A DNA stretch of 64,000 nt from NCBI RefSeq assembly GCF_000952155.1, contig NZ_JYON01000003.1, positions 124,001 through 188,000 on the forward strand. The letters run 5' to 3'. How positions within the stretch are numbered: the stretch's first letter is position 1; every line of letters starts with the position of its first letter. A program made the translations under genes and the position numbers. Below the pieces are notes generated by a model, which did no database searches, had not been told where the DNA came from, and saw only the letters and a list, made by a program, of their open reading frames with translations. Shown piece by piece: positions 23,906-33,424 of the stretch. This DNA is from Aliterella atlantica CENA595. GTDB lineage: Bacteria; Cyanobacteriota; Cyanobacteriia; Cyanobacteriales; Chroococcidiopsidaceae.

Positions 23906-24208
23906 TTAATGCTTTGAGCGATCGCCAAAATAAAAGCCTAAAACAGTTCCCAGGATAACTGTTTCTGCAAATAAGATCGAAGTTACTATATCTTTAAGCG
24001 TTTCTTTATTACTGCTAGGAAATATAATTTCTAAAGCCACTAAAACAAAACAGCAGCCGATTGTACTACCAAAAATAATTATTAGCGCTTTAACAATCCA
24101 AGCTTTAGCTTTTTCTACTTCACTTTGCGTACCAACTAACTTGTTATGCTTAGGCAATAGATTTTTATCGCTATCAACTACGTCGTTTTGTTCAACATTA
24201 TCTAACAT
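23906..24208 (-). CDS. Two-helix membrane protein of unknown function
   Basis: A 100-residue protein with a polar N-terminus (about 1-38) and two hydrophobic helices (about 39-63 and 76-95), the second ending GTVLGFYFGDRSKH. This pattern of a cytosolic head and two helices ending GxxxGFYFG is seen in several uncharacterised bacterial membrane proteins. ATG 24208; a GTG two codons earlier is possible. It begins 20 bp after a Uma2 gene on the same strand, so the two may share a transcript. Confidence 0.65.
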   Translation of the reverse strand: MLDNVEQNDVVDSDKNLLPKHNKLVGTQSEVEKAKAWIVKALIIIFGSTIGCCFVLVALEIIFPSSNKETLKDIVTSILFAETVILGTVLGFYFGDRSKH

Positions 24209-24227
24209 CAGCACAGTATTACTCTAA

Positions 24228-24857
24228 CTACAACTGAGATTTTAACTCCCGTAGCATTTTACTTGTTCCTTCGTCAATTGCTTTTTGTACCAGTTGAGGA
24301 ATAAGTTGGGTTATGGGTAAATCGGGAAAAACTAAGCTATTAGGAGACTGAACGTAGCTATTTTCATTGAGAATATTAATACTAAGTTGCCGATTTTCGT
24401 AGATCCACACTTCAGGAACGCCTATAGCTATATAAGCATCCAGAGTATTCTTTGAAGTAACGTCAGCCTCAATTGCTAAATCGGGTGGTGGATAAATAGA
24501 TAGATTCATATTGGTACAGCCTTTCACGCTATTAGCATTTTGGATGTAGAAACAAGTATCGGGTTCAATACCTGCAATTTGCGGACGTTTCAAGGTAGTC
24601 GAACCGAAGTCATCCCATTCGCGCCCTTGCGAATCTAAAATTGCTGTAACAATATAGGCAATAATTCTATGAGGTCTTTCGTGAAGTGCTAGCGGAGACA
24701 CAATTTCCAAAGTTCCGTGATAATAAGCTACGCGGGTATTGCGCTTCTCTCCCAAATTAGTCAATATTTCCTCAAAGTCCTGCCAGGATATGTTATTGAT
24801 GCTGATGTGGCTACCAGGAGTAAGTTCGATAGCCTGAATAGGAATAGTGACACTCAT
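24228..24857 (-). CDS. Uma2-family protein (DUF820)
   Basis: A 209-residue Uma2 protein. Motifs: ISWQDFEEILTNLGEKRN, YYHGTLEIVSPLALHER, then GIEPDTCFYI and PPDLAIEADVTSKN, the acidic core of the PD-(D/E)XK-like fold, and GVPEVWIYENRQLSI. Start is ATG 24857, with AGGAGG eight bases before, not the earlier ATG at 24878. It belongs to the subgroup with the SxHE/GxEPD pattern, distinct from the other four Uma2 genes here. Confidence 0.85.
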   Translation of the reverse strand: MSVTIPIQAIELTPGSHISINNISWQDFEEILTNLGEKRNTRVAYYHGTLEIVSPLALHERPHRIIAYIVTAILDSQGREWDDFGSTTLKRPQIAGIEPDTCFYIQNANSVKGCTNMNLSIYPPPDLAIEADVTSKNTLDAYIAIGVPEVWIYENRQLSINILNENSYVQSPNSLVFPDLPITQLIPQLVQKAIDEGTSKMLRELKSQL

Positions 24858-24898
24858 TTTTATGCCTCCTAAAGACATGAAAGATGCGATCGCATTTT

Positions 24899-25927
24899 TT
24901 ACCCCGAAATCCTACTCAAAAACGGTACATCAACTACTTCACCTGTAGTTTCGCCTACTTGTACTTTTAACCCTGCGCCGCCAGCTTTAGTGCGAATGTA
25001 GCCTAAACCAAAAAATCCGCGATCGCTCTCTACAATACTGGTAAGTTTGCCTACTTTCTCTTCTCCTACCATAATTGCACTACCTACATCGGCAGAAGCA
25101 TCGAGACTAATACCCCATAAATGCTGTTTTACGCCTTTGTAAGTATTTAAACGCGCGATCGTTTCTTGTCCGATATAGCAGCCTTTATCGAAGGATATAG
25201 TTTGTAATAATCCTGCTTCTAGAGGGTTATAATCTTCAGTTAGTTCTTTATCGGGAACTGGACGACCTTGCTGGATTCTTAACTGTTCCCAGATGCGATC
25301 GCCCATTGGTACTGCACCTGCTTCTACAAGCATTTTCCAGATATTTGCAGCATTTTCGGTAGGAATTATTAGAGTATATCCAGGCGTTGCAAGTCCGCTA
25401 CCTACAGCTATACGCACTTGGTTTAATAATTGGTGAGTTCCGTAAGGTTGTCCGATAATTTCAGTTGCACCTAATTTGGTGACTAATTCACTACTTTTAC
25501 TGCCAATTAAGCTAAATATTGCTATTTTTCCAGTAATATCTGCTAATTCCACCTTGTCAGCAAAGAAAATATAGCGATCTAGCCATTCCATCAAATACTC
25601 ATGACGATTAGGCGAAACTATTAGCAATACAGAATCATCTGTAACGTATGCTGTAGCTAAATCAATAGTACGGGCAGTAGAAGTGACAAAAACTGTATCG
25701 CAACCTTCACCTGGTTTTAAACGCTCGAAATTATTGGTACTTTGATTGTGTAGAAAGCGAATGCGATCGCTACCAGTTACTTGAATTATGCCCCAATGAG
25801 AGCGATCGCATATTGCTACTCCATTTTGCGCCGCTTCTAGTGCGTCTGCATCGTTGCCAAAACTGACGGGGATTGTCGCGTCAAAAGTTGCCCCCACTGC
25901 TGCCTGGATGTCGTGTAATTGCGTCAT
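24899..25927 (-). CDS. ygfZ: Folate-binding YgfZ/GcvT-like protein
   Basis: A 342-residue tetrahydrofolate-binding protein related to the glycine-cleavage T protein. The family signature KGCYIGQE lies near residue 224, with the Cys required for its role. YgfZ helps build or repair iron-sulfur clusters of certain enzymes, MiaB among them (miaB lies at 55473 in this window, not nearby in operon terms). The start ATG 25927 follows AGGATAA and lies 5 bp after the stop of the 166-residue gene upstream, so the two form an operon. Confidence 0.9.
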   Translation of the reverse strand: MTQLHDIQAAVGATFDATIPVSFGNDADALEAAQNGVAICDRSHWGIIQVTGSDRIRFLHNQSTNNFERLKPGEGCDTVFVTSTARTIDLATAYVTDDSVLLIVSPNRHEYLMEWLDRYIFFADKVELADITGKIAIFSLIGSKSSELVTKLGATEIIGQPYGTHQLLNQVRIAVGSGLATPGYTLIIPTENAANIWKMLVEAGAVPMGDRIWEQLRIQQGRPVPDKELTEDYNPLEAGLLQTISFDKGCYIGQETIARLNTYKGVKQHLWGISLDASADVGSAIMVGEEKVGKLTSIVESDRGFFGLGYIRTKAGGAGLKVQVGETTGEVVDVPFLSRISG

Positions 25928-25932
25928 AAAGT

Positions 25933-26433
25933 TTATCCTAAGTTGGCAAATATGCGATCGACTAATGCTGCTGCTTTTTCATCTAACAACTGCCAATCTA
26001 CATCGCCAGTTTCATCTATTAAGTTAGTGTCGATCTCAACTGTATAATTAGGCGACTCTGCTAATAAGGCGCTGTAGCCAAGAAAACACACCTGATAGCA
26101 TAGTTCCCAAAGATCGACTTTGACTGTTTCCATCCCTTCACGCTGCAAATTTAACTGATATCCTGGCGTGGGAGTTGGCAATTTCATTAAAGCTTGTTCG
26201 ATTTCGTCTGCTTGTTTGGGTGGTGCAGATTCTAGCTGTAGCACTAGATTCTCCACAATAGCTTTTGTTTCTTCTGTAGTTCCTGGTTGCCAAATTAGCA
26301 CGTTTTCATAAGTTCCCTTCCAATTAGAAGCATCGAGTTGTTTGCGAATGCGATCTAAGATGCGAATAAAAGCAGGCTGCATGATTAACTCTGCTTGTTG
26401 CCATGCAGCAGTATTGGCAAATTTCGGCGGCAT
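25933..26433 (-). CDS. Conserved cyanobacterial protein of unknown function
   Basis: A 166-residue soluble protein. It begins MPPKFANTAAWQQAELIMQP, has WKGTYENVLIWQPGTTEETK in the middle and ends VDRIFANLG. I recognise the pattern as a conserved hypothetical of cyanobacteria, without a named domain. AAAGGT precedes the ATG at 26433. Its tight coupling to ygfZ (5-bp gap) suggests a shared role in iron-sulfur or folate-linked maintenance, but this is only a context inference. Confidence 0.75.
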   Translation of the reverse strand: MPPKFANTAAWQQAELIMQPAFIRILDRIRKQLDASNWKGTYENVLIWQPGTTEETKAIVENLVLQLESAPPKQADEIEQALMKLPTPTPGYQLNLQREGMETVKVDLWELCYQVCFLGYSALLAESPNYTVEIDTNLIDETGDVDWQLLDEKAAALVDRIFANLG

Positions 26434-26462
26434 GAATCTAACCTTTATTACCTAGGCTAGCG

Positions 26463-26999
26463 TTACTTTTTGGGAGTTGTAGCTGTTGATAATGGTTGAA
26501 GTAATGTATCGAAGAAATAAACGCGATCGCAATACCTTGTCTGAGTAGAACAAACTGCCTCTATAGTTACGTTTGTCGCTTTACTCACATCTAGCAACAC
26601 TAACTCTTTTTGTCCTGGGGCAATATTTTTTGTTTCAGCTTTATTGCTATCTACATAAAAATTTACTGCTACAGGCGGGCTAGTTGTATTGTTGTCGCGC
26701 ATCCCAAAACCCAACCTGAGAGTTTGAAATAGCGGCTTATTTTCATCGCGCCTAATTTTACAAGTTACGGCAGCAGAACGAGAACCAGCACCTAAATAAA
26801 ATGGGCTAGTATATACTGCTTTAGCGATCGCTACATCTAAAGGAGTTTGGCGAAAACTGCCAATACCGCTATTTATGCACTTTGCCTGTGTGAGCGAAAC
26901 TAAGTTATTTTGTGCTTGAATACTTTGTCCGCCAAGGGTTGCTACAGCAAAAGATAGGCTAGTAGCGATCGCTTTACTATTGAAATTGAATTTTTGCAT
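26463..26999 (-). CDS. Exported protein of unknown function
   Basis: A 178-residue protein with a signal peptide (MQKFNFNSKAIATSLSFAV, cleavage near SIQAQ). The mature part is mostly beta, with a Cys pair late (CSTQTRYC) and GLGFGMRDN-like loops (LGFGMRDN). It resembles carbohydrate-binding NPCBM-like modules in length and in the YVDSNKAE/TIEAVC pattern, but I cannot confirm it. ATG 26999 is chosen because the upstream codons overlap the end of cimA; only 7 bp separate them. Same strand as cimA. Confidence 0.6.
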   Translation of the reverse strand: MQKFNFNSKAIATSLSFAVATLGGQSIQAQNNLVSLTQAKCINSGIGSFRQTPLDVAIAKAVYTSPFYLGAGSRSAAVTCKIRRDENKPLFQTLRLGFGMRDNNTTSPPVAVNFYVDSNKAETKNIAPGQKELVLLDVSKATNVTIEAVCSTQTRYCDRVYFFDTLLQPLSTATTPKK

Positions 27000-27006
27000 T
27001 ACGATC

Positions 27007-28617
27007 TTAGTTACTAAGTACGGGCGTAGAATGCAGCAATAAACCATATTCCAGTCCTTCTACTACCGCATGATAAGAAGCTTCCAGAATATTAGTTGAT
27101 ACGCCTACCGTAGTCCAGCGCTGAAAGTTATTTCTACATTCGACTAATACGCGCGTTTTCGCCGATGTACCGCTGTATTCGTCCAAAATTCGCACTTTAT
27201 AATCAGTTAGTTCAAACTCGGCAATTTGGGGATAAAAGTTGACCAAAGCTTTTCTTAAAGCTGCATCTAGCGCGGCGACTGGTCCATTTCCTTCGGCTGC
27301 TTCTAAAATATTTTGACCGTTTACAGTTAATTTCACAGTTGCTTGAGCATTGCTGCAATAACTAACTCTACCTTGAACTAAGTCGCAATGGACTTGAAAG
27401 CCATGTATTGTAAATAATTGCTGGCGTTTGCCTAATGCTTCGCGCATTAGTAAGTCAAAACTCGCTTCTGCTGCTTCAAATTGATAGCCTTGACTTTCCA
27501 ATTCCTTCAGGCGTTGGAGTATTTGCTTGGCTGCTGGGTTTTGCTTATCTAGTTCGATGCCAAAAGTGCGGGCTTTGGCTATCACGTTACTTAATCCAGC
27601 TTGTTCGGAAATCACGATCCGGCGACTATTACCAACTTTATCTGGTTGAATATGTTCGTAAGTTAGCGGGTTGCGTTCTACAGCCGAGACGTGAATACCA
27701 CCTTTATGAGCAAAAGCCGAACGTCCAACAAATGCAGCGTGTTCGTCAGGGGCAAGATTGACAACTTCGCTAATTAAACGGCTAGCTTGAGTAAGTTGAG
27801 TTATTCTATCTTTTGGCAAGCAGTTATAACCTAATTTGAGTTGCAAGTTAGGAATCAAAGAACATAAGTTTGCATTGCCACAGCGTTCGCCATAACCGTT
27901 TATCGTCCCTTGCACCATGCTTGCGCCTTCTCTAACTGCTGCTAAGGCATTAGCGACGGCTGTATCGGCATCGTTGTGAGTATGTATGCCTAATTGAGTA
28001 TGCAGCGGCATTGCCTTTAAGACATCGCCGACAATTTGACTAATTTCGTGCGGTAAAGTGCCGCCATTGGTATCGCATAGAACTAACCATTCTGCGCCTG
28101 CATCTGTAGCTGTTTGCAAAGTTTGCAGGGCGTAATTTGGATTTTGCTTATAGCCGTCGAACCAGTGTTCGGCATCATAAATTACCCTACGCCCAGACGA
28201 TCGCAAGTAGGCGATCGTATCGGATATCATCTCTAAATTCTCTTCTAAGCTGGTTTTTAGCCCTTCTGTGACGTGTAAATCCCAGGATTTGCCAAAAATC
28301 GTTACCCAGCGCGTTCCTGCTGCTAGAATCGCTTGCAGCATCGGATCTTCGCTGGCTTTTACATGGGGGCGACGAGTCGAACAAAAAGCAACTATTTCTG
28401 CTTGTGTTAGCGGTTCTTCTTGCAGTTGCCAGAAAAATTGTACATCTTTAGGATTTGCTCCTGGCCATCCGCCCTCGATAAATGGAATGCCTAACCTATC
28501 TAGTTCTCTGGCTATTCGCAATTTATCTTCTATGGATACAGATAACCCTTCGCGTTGGGTTCCATCTCGTAGGGTGGTGTCATAAATCCAAAGCTGATGT
28601 GAGGAATCGGTGGTCAT
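27007..28617 (-). CDS. cimA: (R)-citramalate synthase
   Basis: A 536-residue enzyme that joins pyruvate and acetyl-CoA to citramalate, the threonine-independent entry into isoleucine synthesis. The HMGL-like TIM barrel starts WIYDTTLRDGTQREGLSVS with the catalytic and metal residues. GIHTHNDADTAVANA supplies the metal-binding His pair, and AFAHKGGIHVSAV links to the C-terminal LeuA-type regulatory domain (about 400-530), where isoleucine feedback usually acts. It is of cimA rather than leuA type from length and the FIEGGWPGANPKD motif. ATG 28617 (a TTG two codons earlier is in frame). Divergent from the ferredoxin gene, 31 bp away. Confidence 0.93.
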   Translation of the reverse strand: MTTDSSHQLWIYDTTLRDGTQREGLSVSIEDKLRIARELDRLGIPFIEGGWPGANPKDVQFFWQLQEEPLTQAEIVAFCSTRRPHVKASEDPMLQAILAAGTRWVTIFGKSWDLHVTEGLKTSLEENLEMISDTIAYLRSSGRRVIYDAEHWFDGYKQNPNYALQTLQTATDAGAEWLVLCDTNGGTLPHEISQIVGDVLKAMPLHTQLGIHTHNDADTAVANALAAVREGASMVQGTINGYGERCGNANLCSLIPNLQLKLGYNCLPKDRITQLTQASRLISEVVNLAPDEHAAFVGRSAFAHKGGIHVSAVERNPLTYEHIQPDKVGNSRRIVISEQAGLSNVIAKARTFGIELDKQNPAAKQILQRLKELESQGYQFEAAEASFDLLMREALGKRQQLFTIHGFQVHCDLVQGRVSYCSNAQATVKLTVNGQNILEAAEGNGPVAALDAALRKALVNFYPQIAEFELTDYKVRILDEYSGTSAKTRVLVECRNNFQRWTTVGVSTNILEASYHAVVEGLEYGLLLHSTPVLSN

Positions 28618-28648
28618 AAGCAAATTAAACTAAGAAAAGCTCGAAACA

Positions 28649-28996
28649 GTGACTAAAGTTATGCCTGATGTTTTTGCCCAAAGCAAAGTTATAAGTTGCC
28701 ATCGCGGCGATAATCTCCGCAAATTATTACTTGATAATGATATTAATCTCTACAACGGTAAAGCCTCTGCAATCAATTGTCAGGGAATTGGTACGTGTGG
28801 CACTTGTTCCGTCATGGTAGTAGGAGAAGTTTCGCAAGTAACTTGGCAAGATAAAACTCGAAGGTCGCTTCCTCCTCATTCTCCTACAAAAAATCTGCGC
28901 TTGGCTTGTCAAGTCAAAGTTTTAGGTGATGTCAGAGTTACAAAATTTAACGGTTTTTGGGGACAAGGAGAGGAAATAGTCTGGCAAGCAGATTAA
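28649..28996 (+). CDS. [2Fe-2S] ferredoxin
   Basis: A 115-residue plant-type ferredoxin fold. Cluster ligands: Cys in INCQGIGTCGTC (three Cys, CxxxxxCxxC) and a fourth in RLACQVKV. The GIGTCGTC loop differs from photosynthetic petF (ARAGACSTC), so this is one of the low-abundance cyanobacterial ferredoxins with a specific partner. GTG 28649 gives the full first beta strand; ATG 28661 is an alternative. It is followed 50 bp later by thiO on the same strand, and a link to that oxidase or to thiamin synthesis is possible but unproven. Confidence 0.82.
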   Translation: MTKVMPDVFAQSKVISCHRGDNLRKLLLDNDINLYNGKASAINCQGIGTCGTCSVMVVGEVSQVTWQDKTRRSLPPHSPTKNLRLACQVKVLGDVRVTKFNGFWGQGEEIVWQAD

Positions 28997-29045
28997 TACA
29001 GTTGTTTGCTCGTTAGTCTAGAGATAGGGATAATTTTGGTTTGGT

Positions 29046-30092
29046 ATGACGGCAACAACTGACGTTTTGATTATTGGTGGTGGTGTAATTGGTTTAGCGA
29101 TCGCTGTTGAACTAAAATTGCGCTCGTTATCCGTAACTGTACTGGTGCGAGACTTTCCTGCTGCTGCAAGTCACGCGGCGGCTGGTATGCTTGCTCCCCA
29201 AGCCGAGCAAATTCCCCCCAGCGCAATGTTAGACTTGTGCTTGCTGTCGCGATCGCTTTATCCACAGTGGATAAGTAAAATAGAACAAATTAGCGGCTTA
29301 GATACTGGCTACTGGCGCTGTGGCATTTTAGCACCCAGATATACTCAAGAAAATCGCGATAATTGGCTAAATCAAGCCCAAATTCGGCAATATCAGCCAG
29401 GATTATCTACTGAGGTTGTCGGTGGCTGGTGGTATCCTGAAGATGCTCAAGTAGACAATCGCGCTTTAACTTTAGCATTGCGGGCAACTGCCCAAGCTTT
29501 AGGTGTTAATATCCGTGATGGGGTTGCTGTAAAAGCTATTGAATGCGAGCAAAATAGAGTTACTGGCGTTCGTACCAATGAAGGGATGTTATCTAGCGAT
29601 CGCTATATTCTAGCGACAGGTGCTTGGTCGGGTCAATTATTGTCTATACCCGTTTACCCCAGAAAAGGGCAAATGCTCTCTGTGCGCGCCCCTGATGATA
29701 TACCCTTGCAACAAGTATTATTCGGCTCGGATATTTACATCGTCCCGCGTCAAGATGGCAGAATTGTTATCGGTGCAACTAGCGAGGATGTAGGATTTAC
29801 ACCGCATAATACCCCCGCAGGTATGCAAGCTTTATTGCAAAGGGCTATTCGCCTTTATCCACAATTACAGCATTATCCTATTATCGAGTTTTGGTGGGGT
29901 TTTCGTCCGGCAACACCTGATGAATTGCCAATTTTGGGCGCTAGTCCTTACTACAATCTGACTTTGGCGACAGGTCATTATCGTAATGGTATTTTGCTTG
30001 CACCAGTAACAGCTAATCTAATTGCAGATGCGATCGCTAACCAAGATCGTCCTCTACTAAAACATTTCCATTATTCTCGGTTTCTTACCTAA
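29046..30092 (+). CDS. thiO: Glycine oxidase
   Basis: A 348-residue FAD oxidase that turns glycine into iminoacetate for the thiazole half of thiamin. The dinucleotide fold is [15 protein letters not shown] at residues 6-20. [14 protein letters not shown] is the ThiO signature; [12 protein letters not shown] and [11 protein letters not shown] close the FAD site. It is followed after 61 bp by thiG. In many cyanobacteria ThiO and ThiG are one fused protein; here they are separate genes with a small GGGTGC/GCACCC hairpin between them. No thiS is present nearby. Confidence 0.92.
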   Translation: MTATTDVLIIGGGVIGLAIAVELKLRSLSVTVLVRDFPAAASHAAAGMLAPQAEQIPPSAMLDLCLLSRSLYPQWISKIEQISGLDTGYWRCGILAPRYTQENRDNWLNQAQIRQYQPGLSTEVVGGWWYPEDAQVDNRALTLALRATAQALGVNIRDGVAVKAIECEQNRVTGVRTNEGMLSSDRYILATGAWSGQLLSIPVYPRKGQMLSVRAPDDIPLQQVLFGSDIYIVPRQDGRIVIGATSEDVGFTPHNTPAGMQALLQRAIRLYPQLQHYPIIEFWWGFRPATPDELPILGASPYYNLTLATGHYRNGILLAPVTANLIADAIANQDRPLLKHFHYSRFLT

Positions 30093-30153
30093 TATACGCC
30101 GACAAGGGTGCAAAACCGCCGCACCCCTACCCTATTACCTTTCCCTTTTGAAA

Positions 30154-30981
30154 ATGCAAACACTTAAATCTCCTGTAGAACAATCTTTAGATCGTCCTTT
30201 AACTATTGCTGGTAAAACTTTTACATCGCGCTTGATGACTGGTACTGGCAAATATCGCAGTATCGAAGAAATGCAGCAAAGCATTATTCACAGCGGTTGC
30301 CAAATTGTTACCGTTGCGGTGCGGAGAGCCCAAAATAAAGCCCCAGGGCATGAAGGTTTAGCTGAAGCTTTAGACTGGAATAAAATCTGGATGCTACCGA
30401 ATACTGCTGGCTGTCAAACTGCTGATGATGCTATTCGCGTTGCTCGTTTGGGACGAGATATGGCAAAGTTATTAGGGCAAGAAGATAATAACTTCGTCAA
30501 ATTAGAAGTAATCCCCGATCCTAAATACTTATTACCCGATCCAATCGGCACTTTGGAAGCTGCGGAAAAATTAGTTAAAGAAGGTTTTGCCGTTTTACCT
30601 TATATCAATGCCGATCCGCTTTTGGCTAAACGCTTAGAAGATGTTGGCTGCGCTACTGTTATGCCTTTAGCATCGCCTATTGGTTCGGGACAAGGACTGA
30701 AAAATGCGGCAAATATTCAAATTATCATAGAAAATGCCAGCGTACCTGTAGTTGTAGATGCAGGTATCGGTACGCCTAGCGAGGCGGCGCAAGCAATGGA
30801 AATGGGCGCAGATGCTTTACTTATTAATAGCGCGATCGCACTTGCCCAAAATCCTCCGGTAATGGCGCAGGCTATGAGTTTAGCGGCTGTTGCTGGTAGA
30901 ATGGCGCATTTAGCCGGACGCATCCCTGTCAAAGACTATGCTAGTGCTAGTTCTCCTTTAAGTGGCACAATTTCCAGCTAA
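30154..30981 (+). CDS. thiG: Thiazole synthase
   Basis: A 275-residue ThiG that forms the thiamin thiazole from deoxyxylulose phosphate, the ThiS thiocarboxylate and iminoacetate. Family features: [22 protein letters not shown] with the Schiff-base Lys, [12 protein letters not shown], and [20 protein letters not shown] with the phosphate-binding end. ATG 30154 (MQTLKSP). It follows thiO in the same direction, so they are likely cotranscribed. A strong hairpin lies 9 bp after the stop. No TPP riboswitch is visible upstream of either gene. Confidence 0.95.
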   Translation: MQTLKSPVEQSLDRPLTIAGKTFTSRLMTGTGKYRSIEEMQQSIIHSGCQIVTVAVRRAQNKAPGHEGLAEALDWNKIWMLPNTAGCQTADDAIRVARLGRDMAKLLGQEDNNFVKLEVIPDPKYLLPDPIGTLEAAEKLVKEGFAVLPYINADPLLAKRLEDVGCATVMPLASPIGSGQGLKNAANIQIIIENASVPVVVDAGIGTPSEAAQAMEMGADALLINSAIALAQNPPVMAQAMSLAAVAGRMAHLAGRIPVKDYASASSPLSGTISS

Positions 30982-30989
30982 CTAACAAA

Positions 30990-31023
30990 GTAAAGACGTT
31001 CCTACCTAACTTAACGTCTTTAC
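30990..31023. terminator. Hairpin after thiG
   Basis: GTAAAGACGTT and AACGTCTTTAC form a perfect 11-bp stem around a 12-base loop. This GTAxAGACGTT form is also a common dispersed palindrome in cyanobacteria, so it may be both repeat and terminator. Confidence 0.6.
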
Positions 31024-31114
31024 ATTCTTGTAAAGATTTATGTCTGAATTAGGAGAGTATAATTACTAAGCTTCTGTTACAATTGGTAAAGTTTAAGTAA
31101 AAAAGGATGGAATT

Positions 31115-31294
31115 ATGCCATATACAACAGAAGAAGGCGGGCGGCTAAATAACTTCGCTAAAGAGCCAACAGTTTACCAAGCAGAAGATCCAACTGGCAC
31201 GCAAAAGCGCAACTATGTATTCTTAGGCATAGCTGCTGCTGTATTAGTTAGCGGGTTGGTGTTTGTCGCCGTTTCCGTATCTTCTGTAAGTTAA
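31115..31294 (+). CDS. psb34: Photosystem II assembly protein Psb34
   Basis: A 59-residue protein with the N-terminus MPYTTEEGGRLNNFAKEPTV, YQAEDPTGTQKRNY, then one membrane helix (about 34-55). This matches Psb34 (Synechocystis Ssl1498), a small subunit that binds the CP47 module while photosystem II is being assembled or repaired. AAAAGGATGG precedes the ATG at a fitting distance. It is a single-gene unit, convergent with the dehydrogenase gene whose stop lies 8 bp away. Confidence 0.85.
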   Translation: MPYTTEEGGRLNNFAKEPTVYQAEDPTGTQKRNYVFLGIAAAVLVSGLVFVAVSVSSVS

Positions 31295-31302
31295 AGCAGA
31301 AT

Positions 31303-32178
31303 TTAATAGTCTATTGACTGTTGCTTGGCGATCGCACTAAATAGTGATGAGTAGTCAGAATCACCAAACCCGCTATTTGTCGCTATTTCCAATATTTTTT
31401 TCACCCCTTCAATACTGCTGACATTAAGTTCGGCGGTTTTTGCTTCACTGATAAATAAGTCTGCATCCTTCAGTAAGTGCTTCGTGGGAAAATTAGGATT
31501 TGCGTAGTCGCCATCTAGCATCCGTTGCAATTTCTTGTCAAAAGTCGGAGCATAGAGAGCGCTTTGTCTGAGGATTTGCATAAAAAGCTCGACATCAGCC
31601 CCTTGGCGCTGCACGAAACCAAGACTAAGTCCAAAAGCTGTACTCAAAGAAGCAATTAATTGATTCAAGGCAAGTTTAATCGCTGATGCAGAACCGACAG
31701 CGCCAATTAACAGCGGTTCGGAACCAAAATTTTTGAGTAAATCTTGCCACTTATCAAATTGAGCTTGCGAACCACCAACCATAACTATCAATTTACCCGC
31801 TTGGGCTTCGGGAATACTGCCTAAAACTGGTGCTTCTAAATAATCACCCCCAGCAGCAACAACTTCCTTAGCTATCTCTTGACTTTCACTAGGGGCGATC
31901 GTACTCATTTGAATTACAGTCTTACCAGATAAATGCTGTTTAGCTATATCTGACAGTAATACGCTGGTAATAGCTGCTGCATTAGTCAGCATGAGGATAA
32001 TACAATCGCTGTCTGCGATCGCTTGGTATGGCTGCTCGGCGATCGCACATCCTGCTATGTTTAGCGGCTCTAACTTAGCTGGCGTGCGGTTGTAGGCAAT
32101 TACTTCAATTTGGGCATCTAGCAGCCTTTGCGCCATCGGTAGCCCCATCAAACCAGTCCCGATAAAACCAACTTTCAT
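31303..32178 (-). CDS. NAD(P)-dependent beta-hydroxyacid dehydrogenase-like oxidoreductase
   Basis: A 291-residue enzyme of the 3-hydroxyisobutyrate dehydrogenase/GLYR family. The Rossmann motif is GFIGTGLMGLPMA at residues 4-16. The substrate loop is FLEAPVLGS-like (YLEAPVLGSIPEAQAG), and the catalytic Lys is in IKLALNQL. GLYR-type members reduce glyoxylate or succinate semialdehyde; which applies cannot be told from this sequence. ATG 32178 is preceded by AGGAAGAAGG; the upstream open frame reads into the chromate transporter region. Its N-terminal part is close to the stop of chrA on the same strand. Confidence 0.88.
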   Translation of the reverse strand: MKVGFIGTGLMGLPMAQRLLDAQIEVIAYNRTPAKLEPLNIAGCAIAEQPYQAIADSDCIILMLTNAAAITSVLLSDIAKQHLSGKTVIQMSTIAPSESQEIAKEVVAAGGDYLEAPVLGSIPEAQAGKLIVMVGGSQAQFDKWQDLLKNFGSEPLLIGAVGSASAIKLALNQLIASLSTAFGLSLGFVQRQGADVELFMQILRQSALYAPTFDKKLQRMLDGDYANPNFPTKHLLKDADLFISEAKTAELNVSSIEGVKKILEIATNSGFGDSDYSSLFSAIAKQQSIDY

Positions 32179-32207
32179 ATCCTTCTTCCTACTGCAAGCG
32201 ATCGTAC

Positions 32208-33400
32208 TTAAGCTATTAATCTTGCTACTAACCCTACCAAACCTCCAACCAAAACTAACCAAGCAGAGTTGATTTGAAAACGAAAGACAATAACCGTACT
32301 AATAAATGCCAACGATATAGTTACCCAATCTATCAGCGCCGTACGTCCAAGAGTATAAGTTACCGCTGCCATCAAGCCTAGCGAAGCTGCATTTACCCCA
32401 TCTAAAATACCGCCAAACCACTTAGAACTTCGCAACTTTGCCACCCAAGGGTTTACAGCAAAAACTAACACAAAAGCAGGTAAGAAAATGCCAATTGTAG
32501 CAGCGATCGCTCCTGCATTACCCGCTATCAAGTAACCAATAAATGTCGCCGTAGTAAATACCGGACCTGGTGTAAACTGACCGATTGCAACAGCATCTAA
32601 TAGTTGTTGCGAAGTGAGCCACCCATTGCGTTCTACCAAATCGCGCTGGAGAAAAGCAAGCAAAACATAACCGCTACCATATAGAACTGAGCCAACTTTG
32701 AGAAAAAATAAGAATACACTCTGCCAAGTAGGTGAAGTGAAAAGCGAGTTACCACTTCTTTGTGCCAGAATGCCAGAAATAGGCAACAATAATGCGCCCC
32801 CAAACCTACCCTGACTGCGCCCTAATTTTGCTAGTAAAACTGCAATTCCTGCTAACAGCAGCAACAGTAACTCATTTAACCCTAGAAAGTAGCCAACAAT
32901 TACTCCCAATCCTGCTACGTTAGTCGGAATATCTTTAATTGCTTTTTTGCCTAAATTCCACAACGCCTGTAAGACATCGCAATAATAACAGGTTTAATTC
33001 CATACAACAGCCAGTCGAGTTGTGGTAGTGCTTGATAGCGCACGTAAATTGCTGCTAGCAACCATACGATCGCCATTGCAGGCAAAATAAAGCAGCTTCC
33101 AGCTACCAGCAACCCCCGCCAGCCAGCACGTTCGTAACCGATGTGGATAGCTAACTCAGTAGAATTAGGACCAGGTAGCAAATTTGTAACACCTAGCAAG
33201 TCAAGTAATTGCTCGTGAGTCAACCACTGACGGCGTTTAACTACCTCATCATTCATTAAAGCAATATGAGCCGCAGGTCCGCCAAAAGCGATCGCTCCCA
33301 GTCTCAAAAAGACGATTGCAAGTTCTTTTAGCCGTTGTTTTTGTTCTAGTGGGGTTAGTTGTCTGTAGAGGAGATGCTGCTCTTTTGCTGATTGAGACAT
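32208..33400 (-). pseudogene. chrA: Chromate transporter, broken by a frameshift
   Basis: Together the two frames give a normal two-domain ChrA of about 398 residues: the N-terminal half (33400 to 32951, 149 codons, FGGPAAHIALMNDEVV and GVTNLLPGPNSTEL) and the C-terminal half (from about 32978 to 32208, with FLKVGSVLYGSGYV and GQFTPGPVFTTATF). The halves lie in different frames. The first frame loses homology after KPVIIA and stops 8 codons later; the second regains it at LQALWNLGKK. One missing base around 32973-32980 explains it, and the second frame has only a TTG as its own start. It may be a true pseudogene, a sequencing error, or a frameshifted product. ChrA exports chromate or sulfate-like anions. 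Confidence 0.85.
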
Positions 33401-33424
33401 CTGCAGATTTTAATTATTCCCGAT

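Noticed and set aside
28996..29046. TPP riboswitch ahead of thiO
   Set aside because: The 50-bp gap is too short and has none of the conserved THI-box bases.
30990..31023. Palindrome considered as part of a CRISPR array
   Set aside because: Single copy, no spacer-repeat order, no cas genes in the window.
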